A stretch of DNA of 20,101 nucleotides. Origin: Clostridiales bacterium (GTDB lineage: Bacteria; Bacillota; Clostridia; Oscillospirales; Butyricicoccaceae). Location of the stretch: positions 1 to 20,101 of the forward strand of contig JANZZB010000008.1 in the NCBI GenBank assembly GCA_026419635.1, in the 5' to 3' direction. Shown one piece after another: positions 1 to 5,799 of this stretch; positions within the stretch are counted from its first letter, which is position 1, and the number at the start of each line of letters is the position of its first letter. Both the position numbers and the translations under genes were made by a program. The notes under the pieces were generated by a model. It was not told where the DNA came from. It did no database searches and saw only the letters and a list, made by a program, of their open reading frames with translations.

Positions 1-196
1 TGGGTCCCAAAAGGCGGAGGATGCAGGCGGGCTAGCGCCCGCAAAAGACAACAACGCATTGGGGCGCAATTAGGTGCGGACAGAGGCGGATAGTGTTCAA
101 CTCTCCTCGCACTAGGACGACAACAAAGTAAAGCGCGAATTTATCAAGGCTGAGGCGGGTCGGGTTCGTCTCCCCTCACCTTAAGGGGATGAAACT
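1..196 (+). ncRNA. GC-rich structured leader / candidate non-coding RNA ahead of the ars operon
   Basis: This stretch is about 58% G+C by my count, clearly richer than the genes that follow, and has no convincing coding frame. Visible helices are GCGGGC/GCCCGC (27-32 with 37-42, TAGC loop), GTGC+GAGG with CCTC+GCAC (74-77 and 83-86 with 105-112), and CCCCT/AGGGG (172-176 with 184-188). The last one masks the ribosome site AAGGGGAT of the first ars gene. Only 16 bases separate the end of the GC-rich part from the start codon, so the promoter lies upstream of the window or inside this region. It could be a regulatory leader or an independent small RNA such as a raiA-type RNA; I cannot assign a family from sequence alone, and the 5' end may be cut by the window. 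Confidence 0.35.
172..196 (+). promoter_or_regulatory. Hairpin covering the ribosome binding site of the permease gene
   Basis: CCCCT at 172-176 can pair with AGGGG at 184-188 across a 7-base loop. The right arm is the Shine-Dalgarno sequence for the ATG at 197. Seen directly; a control function is inferred. Confidence 0.35.
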
Positions 197-1201
197 ATGG
201 GTTTGTTTGAATTTCTGAACAATCAGTTCTTAAAAATGCAATGGCTATCCGAGCTTATAAAACTGCTGGTTAAAAACGTATTCAGATTAGACACCGACGG
301 ACGTTTAGGCGGGAGTATTCATTTTTTTCTCTATGACGTTATCAAAATTTTTATTCTTTTGTCTGTGTTAATCTTTGCTGTCTCTTACATACAGAGTTTT
401 TTCCCGCCAGAGCGCACGAAGAAGATATTGGGAAAATATCACGGAGTCGGTGCAAATCTGCTTGGAGCACTTCTTGGAACGGTGACACCATTTTGCTCGT
501 GTTCGTCAATACCGCTTTTCATTGGTTTTACAAATGCAGGTTTGCCTCTTGGCGTTACCTTTTCTTTTTTAATATCCTCACCGCTTGTGGATCTCGCGTC
601 GATCATTCTGCTTGCTAGCATATTTAATTGGAAGATAGCCGTCATGTATGTCGTTGTCGGCGTTTTGCTCGCTGTAGTTGCAGGAACCATTATAGAAAAA
701 GCGAAACTGGAAAAGTACATAGAACCATTTGTTTTCAATAATAAAATGGCTGGGGCGGAGCAGGCCGAGTTAACAAGAAGAGAGCGAATTATGTATTCCA
801 GAGAACAGGTAATTTGGATTATTAAAAAAGTATGGCTTTATATTCTCATCGGTGTCGGAATCGGCGCTCTTATCCATAATTGGATTCCGGAATCTTTCAT
901 TTCGGCGATTCTTGGCCAGGATAAATGGTATTCTGTTTTAATTGCGACCATTGTTGGAGTGCCGATGTATGCGGATATATTCGGAACTCTTCCGATCGCC
1001 GAAGCATTGGTATTAAAAGGAGTCGGTCTCGGCACGGCACTGTCCTTTATGATGGCGGTAACAGCGCTTTCTCTGCCTTCGCTCATTATGCTGAAGAAAG
1101 TGGTAAAGATAAAGCTGCTTTCTATTTTTACCGGTATTGTGACTCTCGGCATTATCATTATAGGTTACGCGTTTAATGTGTTCGGCAAATTTCTAGTTTA
1201 A
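197..1201 (+). CDS. arsP: ArsP/YraQ-type permease (DUF318 family), probable organoarsenical or metalloid exporter
   Basis: The 334-residue protein is strongly hydrophobic, with about eight membrane segments. It carries the family hallmark TPFCSCSSIP (residues 97-106, Cys100 and Cys102) at a membrane entrance, followed by a second glycine/proline-rich helix, as in ArsP/YraQ permeases. ArsP of Campylobacter exports trivalent organoarsenicals; related DUF318 proteins have unknown substrates. The arsenic assignment here rests on the downstream ACR3 and ArsC genes, and on the small CxxC protein 15 bases downstream, a common partner of this permease. The start at ATG 197 has AAGGGGAT eight bases upstream; the ATG at 189 is in another frame. 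No arsR repressor is visible inside the window. The family call is safe; the substrate is inferred. Confidence 0.85.
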   Translation: MGLFEFLNNQFLKMQWLSELIKLLVKNVFRLDTDGRLGGSIHFFLYDVIKIFILLSVLIFAVSYIQSFFPPERTKKILGKYHGVGANLLGALLGTVTPFCSCSSIPLFIGFTNAGLPLGVTFSFLISSPLVDLASIILLASIFNWKIAVMYVVVGVLLAVVAGTIIEKAKLEKYIEPFVFNNKMAGAEQAELTRRERIMYSREQVIWIIKKVWLYILIGVGIGALIHNWIPESFISAILGQDKWYSVLIATIVGVPMYADIFGTLPIAEALVLKGVGLGTALSFMMAVTALSLPSLIMLKKVVKIKLLSIFTGIVTLGIIIIGYAFNVFGKFLV

Positions 1202-1216
1202 TCGGAGGCAATAAGA

Positions 1217-1459
1217 GTGACAATTAAAATTTTAGGTTCCGGCTGCAAATACTGCACGACACTTTTTGAAAATACAAAAACGGCTCTATTAAGTCTTGGA
1301 TTAAGTGCAGAAATGATCAAGGTAACGGATTTTGCAGAAATCGCCTCTTACGGTGTTATGAGTACTCCGGCGCTTGTGATCGACGAAAAAGTGATCTCAT
1401 CCGGAAAAGTATTAAAACCGAAAGAGATAGAAAATCTGATAGAAAAGGCGGCCAAATAA
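1217..1459 (+). CDS. Small thioredoxin-fold protein (thioredoxin_3 / redox-active disulfide protein 2 type)
   Basis: This 80-residue protein is a minimal thioredoxin/glutaredoxin fold. It has a CKYC active site at residues 10-13 right after the first strand, a cis-proline motif STPAL at 49-53, and a C-terminal helix. Proteins of this type are regularly encoded next to YraQ/ArsP permeases and probably handle thiol exchange or metal transfer for them, but the reaction is not established. Translation starts at GTG 1217 with GGAGG at 1204-1208, and the gene lies 15 bases after the permease and one base before the next gene, so it is cotranscribed. The fold and active site are clear; the role is inferred from neighbours. 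Confidence 0.8.
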   Translation: MTIKILGSGCKYCTTLFENTKTALLSLGLSAEMIKVTDFAEIASYGVMSTPALVIDEKVISSGKVLKPKEIENLIEKAAK

Positions 1460-1460
1460 T

Positions 1461-1988
1461 ATGGATCATTCCTGTGGATGTTGTGGCAGCAGCGGTTGCT
1501 GTGAGAACAATACGGCAAAAAAGAAGCTGCTGATTGATTTTTTATACTTGGATCTCGGAATTTGTACCAGATGTCAAGGAACGGAAAAGAATCTTGATGA
1601 AGCGGTTTTTGAAGTTTCGGCAGTTTTGAAGGCTGCCGGATATGATGTGATTGTAAATAAGGTTCACATTACTTCAAAAGAACTTGCAAACCGTTATCGA
1701 TTTGTCAGTTCTCCAACAATACGAATCAATGGTATTGATATTGATCTTGAGTTAAAGGAAACGAATTGCGAAGAATGCGGTGATTTGTGCGGGGATACAG
1801 TAGATTGCAGGGTCTGGACCTATAACGGGATGGAATACACCTTACCGCCTAAAGAATTGATTATTAATGCAATATTAAAAGAAGTTTATTCAGAAAAGAA
1901 AGCTGTAAAAGAAGATAAAAACGAATATACGCTTCCAAATAATCTTGAAGTGTTTTTCAACCAAAAAGGACTTAATGGAGGTTCGTAA
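1461..1988 (+). CDS. Cysteine-rich DUF2703 family protein of the ars operon
   Basis: The protein has 175 residues and eleven cysteines. A short N-terminal cluster (Cys5, 7, 8, 13, 14) precedes a thioredoxin-like core with GICTRC (Cys35, Cys38), a cis-proline-like SSPTIRI at 83-89, and a third cluster CEECGDLCGDTVDC (103-116). This matches the DUF2703 family, which I know from arsenic gene clusters of anaerobes and archaea; its function is undescribed to my knowledge. The thioredoxin-like layout plus three cysteine groups suggests a thiol chaperone or reductant for As(III) or for the permease, but this is inference. ATG 1461 follows the previous stop by one base and the stop abuts the exporter start at 1989, so coupling is tight. 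Confidence 0.75.
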   Translation: MDHSCGCCGSSGCCENNTAKKKLLIDFLYLDLGICTRCQGTEKNLDEAVFEVSAVLKAAGYDVIVNKVHITSKELANRYRFVSSPTIRINGIDIDLELKETNCEECGDLCGDTVDCRVWTYNGMEYTLPPKELIINAILKEVYSEKKAVKEDKNEYTLPNNLEVFFNQKGLNGGS

Positions 1989-3053
1989 ATGGATACTGGG
2001 AAAAAAACGCGACTGTCTTTTTTAGACAGGTTTTTAACGTTATGGATTTTTATTGCTATGGGGATCGGCGTAATAGGCGGATTCTTATTTCCTCAGCTTG
2101 CAAAAACGTTAGAAGGAATGAGCACCGGAACAATATCCTGGCCGATTGCTATTGGCCTGATTGTTATGATGTACCCTCCGCTTACCAAGGTAAAATATGA
2201 AGAAATAGGTAAGGTTACGAGGAATAAAAAAGTTTTAGCAATGGCTATTCTACAAAATTGGATTATTGCACCGATATTGATGTTTTTTTTAGCGATAGTA
2301 ATGCTGCCGGACCTTCCAAATTACGCAATAGGTTTAATTATTATCGGAATTGCACCGTGCATTGCGATGGTAATTGTCTGGAATTCCCTTGCCAAGGGTG
2401 ATAACGAATATTGCGCCGCACTGGTTGCATTAAATTCCATATTCCAGATTCTATTTTATTCTGTGTACATATATCTGTTTGTTACCGTATTACCGAAATG
2501 GCTAGGTTTGTCCTGGGGAGGCCAAGCGGTTGAAATTTCAATATGGGATGTCGCTAAAAGTGTGCTGATTTATCTGGGAATCCCTTTTGCTGCCGGTTTT
2601 TTAACCAGGTTTGGATTACTCAGGATAAAAAGCAGAGATTGGTATGAAAAAGTATTCATTCCCAAAATTTCACCGTTAGCCTTAATAGCACTGCTTTACA
2701 CAATAATAGTAATGTTTGTATTAAAGGGTCAGTTTATCGTCGCGCTGCCGATCCATGTAATCAGAATTGCAATACCTTTATTCATTTATTTTGCCGTTAT
2801 GTTTCTCGAAACCTTCTATTTTTCATATAAGCTTAAAATCAAGTATGATCAGGCGGTTACTCTTTCGTTTACCGCGGCTAGCAACAATTTTGAGCTTGCT
2901 ATCGCTGTTGCGGTAGCCGTTTTCGGAATTTCTTCTGATCAGGCCTTTGCAGCCGTTATCGGCCCGCTGATTGAAGTGCCGATCATGATTTCTCTCGTTA
3001 ATCTTGCTTTATTCTTCAAAAGAAAGTATTTTGATTTTAACGATGCAAAGTAG
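1989..3053 (+). CDS. acr3: ACR3-family arsenite efflux permease
   Basis: This 354-residue protein has about ten hydrophobic segments, typical of ACR3 (bile/arsenite/riboflavin transporter superfamily). ACR3 hallmarks are visible: IGIAPCIAMVIVWN around residues 119-132 with the conserved Cys124, NEYCAALVALNSIFQ following, and TAASNNFELAIAVAV near residue 300. ACR3 extrudes As(III) as arsenite using the proton gradient. It is longer and unrelated to ArsB of E. coli, although often labelled arsB. The ATG at 1989 immediately follows the TAA of the DUF2703 gene, with a GGAGG-like ribosome site inside that gene. Together with ArsC downstream it completes an arsenate reduction and export pathway. 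Confidence 0.93.
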   Translation: MDTGKKTRLSFLDRFLTLWIFIAMGIGVIGGFLFPQLAKTLEGMSTGTISWPIAIGLIVMMYPPLTKVKYEEIGKVTRNKKVLAMAILQNWIIAPILMFFLAIVMLPDLPNYAIGLIIIGIAPCIAMVIVWNSLAKGDNEYCAALVALNSIFQILFYSVYIYLFVTVLPKWLGLSWGGQAVEISIWDVAKSVLIYLGIPFAAGFLTRFGLLRIKSRDWYEKVFIPKISPLALIALLYTIIVMFVLKGQFIVALPIHVIRIAIPLFIYFAVMFLETFYFSYKLKIKYDQAVTLSFTAASNNFELAIAVAVAVFGISSDQAFAAVIGPLIEVPIMISLVNLALFFKRKYFDFNDAK

Positions 3054-3120
3054 CATCTTTAACTATTGCCAAACAGACAAACCCGTTCTTCCGGTTTTTT
3101 ACTAAGGAAAGGATTGTATC

Positions 3121-3534
3121 ATGTTAAAAGTCGGCTTTATATGTACCCATAATTCCTGCCGTTCCCAAATTGCGGAGGCGTTAGGAAAGCATTTGGCAAA
3201 TAACGTGTTTGAAAGTTATTCTGCAGGAACCGAAATTAAAAAGCAAATCAATCAGGATGCAGTAAGATTAATAAAACAGGGCTACGGAATCGACATGGAA
3301 CAAACTCAAAAGCCAAAGCTTATATCGGAAATTCCTCCGATTGATATAGTGATTACGATGGGCTGCAACGTCAATTGCCCGTATCTTCCCTGTAAATACC
3401 GAGAGGATTGGGGGCTCTCCGATCCCACAGGCCAGTCTGATGAAGAATTCAGGAAGATAATACAAACGATTGAGCAGAAAATACTGGAGCTGAAGAATAG
3501 AATAACGGAAAAATCCATAAAGGTTTTAGGCTAG
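3121..3534 (+). CDS. arsC: Thioredoxin-coupled arsenate reductase (low-molecular-weight phosphatase type)
   Basis: The 137-residue protein belongs to the LMW tyrosine phosphatase-like ArsC family. The P-loop CTHNSCR (Cys8 to Arg14) binds the oxyanion. Redox cysteines follow in TMGCNVNCPYLPC (Cys82, Cys86, Cys91), and the general-acid region EDWGLSDPTG is intact. Known enzymes of this type reduce As(V) to As(III) with a cysteine relay and are recycled by thioredoxin. The cysteine spacing differs slightly from the Bacillus pair at 82/89, so which later cysteine ends the relay is uncertain. It starts at ATG 3121 behind AAGGAAAGG, 67 bases after the exporter, and is followed by a strong hairpin terminator. 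Confidence 0.92.
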   Translation: MLKVGFICTHNSCRSQIAEALGKHLANNVFESYSAGTEIKKQINQDAVRLIKQGYGIDMEQTQKPKLISEIPPIDIVITMGCNVNCPYLPCKYREDWGLSDPTGQSDEEFRKIIQTIEQKILELKNRITEKSIKVLG

Positions 3535-3539
3535 CAAAA

Positions 3540-3715
3540 TTAAAAAAGGTTCAAAAAGGAATCCTCTCCTTTTTGAACCTTTTTACGATTGTATTTCTTT
3601 GGATTTTCAGGTTTCCTGGTTACTGGGTTTATTCCGTCCCAGGTAACGCGTTTTTTAAGATTAAGGTTTCTTTTTGCCTTCTTACTCAGCTTTTCTTTCG
3701 GTATGAATTTTCCAT
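3540..3715 (-). pseudogene. Small lysine-rich protein gene, frame broken at the start codon
   Basis: On the minus strand a 57-codon frame ends at TAA 3540-3542 and reads a very basic product beginning GKFIPKEKLSKKAKRNL and containing RVTWDGINPVTRKPENPKK and YNRKK. This resembles small conserved basic proteins of unknown function that I recall from clostridia, which start MGKFIPK or MGKYVPK. Here the ATG at 3715-3713 is followed by GAAAA instead of GGAAAA. The start codon is therefore one base out of frame, and translation from it stops after nine codons. The frame itself has no ATG, GTG or TTG before its first conserved residues. An AGGG ribosome site and an extended -10 promoter sit upstream, so this looks like a real gene with a one-base deletion or a sequencing error. 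Confidence 0.5.
3543..3584 (+). terminator. Strong intrinsic terminator of the ars operon
   Basis: An 18-bp perfect stem pairs 3543-3560 with 3567-3584 around a six-base loop and ends in TTTTT, with AAAAA on the other side, so it can act in both directions. On the minus strand the same bases are the last codons of the broken small gene at 3540-3715. Confidence 0.85.
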
Positions 3716-3720
3716 ATAAT

Positions 3721-3747
3721 ACACCCTTTCAGGACCATTATAGCATA
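3721..3747 (-). promoter_or_regulatory. Extended -10 promoter and ribosome site for the broken small gene
   Basis: Reading leftwards, TGCTATAAT gives an extended -10 (TATAAT at 3742-3737) followed about 15 bases later by GAAAGGG, a ribosome site correctly spaced from the ATG at 3715. No good -35 is seen at 16-18 bases, as is usual for extended -10 promoters. Confidence 0.5.
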
Positions 3748-3808
3748 ATTTCATTTTCTTATGATATGGCAAAAAGGGAAAATCAATACGAAAAGCCGAT
3801 TAATATAA

Positions 3809-4057
3809 TGTCCACTGAACAAATGCGATTTTCTAGTCGCTTGCCCATAGTCCGCATTTTACGAACTATGGGTGGCAAAACAAGCTTGTTTTGCCGCTTT
3901 AGATACATTGAATGACAGCCTATCAGAATTTGAAACCACTGTTTCAAATTCTAAATGCAAGGTTTTTACGAAACAAGACGCGAAAACCTTGCATCTTGAC
4001 AACTGAAAAATGACTTTTAAGCCCTTTGCGGGGTCATTTTCCAGTTGCTCAGCAGGC
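3809..4057. repeat. Array of six hairpins between direct repeats: MITE-like or structured RNA element
   Basis: Six inverted repeats follow one another: 3825-3828/3837-3840; 3844-3851/3865-3872; a perfect 22-base palindrome 3874-3895; 3925-3936/3941-3952 (12 bp, CACT loop); 3956-3966/3983-3993 (11 bp); and 4000-4014/4033-4047 (14 bp with one mismatch). The block is flanked by identical ATTAATATAA at 3799-3808 and 4058-4067. Just inside are imperfect inverted ends CTGAACAAATG (3814-3824) and the complement of CTGAGCAACTG (4042-4052). No plausible gene fits; open frames here are short and without good starts. It may be a non-autonomous insertion with target duplication, or a folded 3' region of the spe transcript. 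Confidence 0.5.
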
Positions 4058-4058
4058 A

Positions 4059-4904
4059 TTAATATAACGCGAGCAGCATTTCCCGGAGTATTTTACAAGT
4101 AGTGGCGGTAGAACTGCCGCTATGGTCATAAATCGGTGCCAGTTCGTTTATGTCGAAAGCGACAATGTTTAATTTATAAAGTGTTAGAATTGCTTTTAAT
4201 AGATCACTGAATGAAACCCCGCCGGCTTCCGGTGTACCCGTGCCGGGGAAAATGGACGGATCAAGAACATCAAGATCCAGAGAAAAGTAAACCGGCTTGT
4301 TTTGAAGCTGCCGAACAACTGAATCCAATCCTTCGAAATCAAACCGACGGGTAGTAACATGATCTTTTGCCCATTCAAATTCAGTGCGATCACCGGAGCG
4401 GATTCCAAACTGAAAGATCTTGCCGTCACCTAAAAGTTCCCACGCTCTGCGCATGACACAGGCATGAGACAGTTTTTCTCCCAGATAATCATCCCGTAAA
4501 TCCATATGTGCGTCAAAATGGATGATATGAAGATCGGGATACTTGGAAAAGGCTGCCCGAACGGAACCGAGTGTGACTAAATGTTCGCCGCCGATCAGGC
4601 AAGGTTTTTTTTCATCACTTAAAACCTGCGCCGTAAATTCTTCAATTAGAAGCAACGCTTTATCTGGGTTGCCAAAAGGCAGTTCCAGATCACCGTAGTC
4701 AAAGACGGAGATATCCGTTAAATCTTTGTCTTGATAGGGACTGAACGTTTCGATGCCGAACGATTCGCTGCGGGCAGCACTAGGGCCAAACCTTGCACCC
4801 GGGCGAAAGGACGTTGTTGAATCAAACGGGGCGCCGAAAAGTACGATATTCGCGTCTTTATATTCGCTATCACAGCCGATAAAGGAATTTAAATTTCTAT
4901 TCAT
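4059..4904 (-). CDS. speB: Agmatinase (arginase/ureohydrolase family)
   Basis: The enzyme hydrolyses agmatine to putrescine and urea at a di-manganese centre. From the chosen start it has 281 residues. Metal-binding motifs are intact: GGEH (105-108), HFDAHMDLRDD (129-139, ligands Asp131, His133 and Asp135) and SLDLDVLDP (208-216), followed by the substrate-loop region GTGTPEAGG. I choose ATG 4904, which overlaps the speE stop as ATGAATAG and has GGAG upstream. A longer frame to 4928 exists but would lie deeper inside speE. It is the last gene of the speD-speA-speE-speB operon. Its final codons coincide with the right copy of a 10-bp direct repeat bordering the hairpin element downstream. Confidence 0.92.
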   Translation of the reverse strand: MNRNLNSFIGCDSEYKDANIVLFGAPFDSTTSFRPGARFGPSAARSESFGIETFSPYQDKDLTDISVFDYGDLELPFGNPDKALLLIEEFTAQVLSDEKKPCLIGGEHLVTLGSVRAAFSKYPDLHIIHFDAHMDLRDDYLGEKLSHACVMRRAWELLGDGKIFQFGIRSGDRTEFEWAKDHVTTRRFDFEGLDSVVRQLQNKPVYFSLDLDVLDPSIFPGTGTPEAGGVSFSDLLKAILTLYKLNIVAFDINELAPIYDHSGSSTATTCKILREMLLALY

Positions 4905-5754
4905 CGTCCGTGTTCTCCAGAAGTTCATTTACATAGGTCGGCAGTGCAAAACAACCTTTATGAAGTTCAGTATTATAATACTTTGTTTTGATTCCAAGGC
5001 TGTTCCAAAGATCTGCATCCAGATCTTTAATTGGATCATATTTTTTGGACGCGAAACCAAACAACCAATGCCCGGACGGATAGGTAGGGATATGCGCCTG
5101 ATAAACCCGGCAATTGGGGAAAAATGACTGAATACGTTGATGGGCCCGTTTCATTGACATGACATCATCTTTATAATAAGGGCTTTCATGCTGGTTTACC
5201 AAAATTCCGTCGTCCCTTAAAGCCTTAAAGCAGTTTCCGTAAAATTCTTTCGTAAACAATCCTTCTCCGGGACCAAACGGATCTGTCGAGTCTACAATAA
5301 TTAAATCATATTGTTCGGTTTTAGAGCGCACGTAACGGAGCCCGTCTTCAAAATGCAAAACGACTCTGGGGTCCGAGAATCTGGATGCTGTTTTCGGCAA
5401 GTGCTCACGGCATACCGTAACAACCATTTCATCAATTTCTGCAACATCGATTTGTTCAATCGATTGATAACGGGTAAGCTCCCTGATGGTACCGCCATCT
5501 CCGGCTCCGATCACCAGAACATTTTTTATTTTCGGATTCGTTGCCATCGGTATATGGACAATCATGTCGTGATAAATAAACTCGTCTTTTTCGGTTATCA
5601 TAACAAGCCCGTCAAGTGTCAGAAATCGCCCAAATTCCGTTGAATCAAATACATCAATTCGCTGAAACTCGCTCTGAACCGAACAAAGCTGTTTTTCAAC
5701 TCTGATCGAAAAATGGACATTTTCCGTATGTTTTTCGGTAAACCAAAGTTCCAT
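4897..5754 (-). CDS. speE: Spermidine synthase (polyamine aminopropyltransferase)
   Basis: This transfers aminopropyl from decarboxylated S-adenosylmethionine to putrescine. The 285-residue protein has an N-terminal beta domain followed by a Rossmann methyltransferase-like fold. Motifs are YHDM (61-64), the cofactor loop VIGAGDGGT (81-89), the acidic EID at 106-108, and the catalytic VDSTDPFGPGEG (154-165). I choose ATG 5754, with GGAG eight bases upstream; a TTG two codons earlier at 5760 is in frame but badly placed. The gene overlaps speB by eight bases and lies 45 bases after speA. The upstream gap carries a tandem CCATTTTCAAA repeat of no obvious meaning. Confidence 0.94.
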   Translation of the reverse strand: MELWFTEKHTENVHFSIRVEKQLCSVQSEFQRIDVFDSTEFGRFLTLDGLVMITEKDEFIYHDMIVHIPMATNPKIKNVLVIGAGDGGTIRELTRYQSIEQIDVAEIDEMVVTVCREHLPKTASRFSDPRVVLHFEDGLRYVRSKTEQYDLIIVDSTDPFGPGEGLFTKEFYGNCFKALRDDGILVNQHESPYYKDDVMSMKRAHQRIQSFFPNCRVYQAHIPTYPSGHWLFGFASKKYDPIKDLDADLWNSLGIKTKYYNTELHKGCFALPTYVNELLENTDDE

Positions 5755-5799
5755 TTTCAAAGCTCCATTTTCAAATTATAAATTAGTATTACCTGTTTT

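Noticed and set aside
41..73. Open stretch reading A-K-D-N-N-A-L followed by a stop after three more codons, reminiscent of a tmRNA tag, with a T-arm-like GGGTTCG near 162.
   Set aside because: The tag does not end in ALAA, the 3' segment lacks a proper T-stem and the CCA-proximal acceptor arm, and the distance to the end is too short for a normal tmRNA.
3589..3915. Plus-strand 108-codon open frame after the ars terminator.
   Set aside because: No ribosome site, composition unlike neighbours, and it runs antisense to the small basic gene and through the hairpin array.
3859..4059. Minus-strand 66-codon open frame downstream of speB.
   Set aside because: It is read entirely through the tandem hairpins, with no ribosome site or family resemblance.
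4905..4928. Longer start for agmatinase inside speE.
   Set aside because: The ATG at 4904 overlaps the speE stop in a typical coupled arrangement and matches family length better.
5748..5770. Tandem CCATTTTCAAA repeat before speE.
   Set aside because: Only two copies overlapping the start codon; probably chance or slippage, not a control site.
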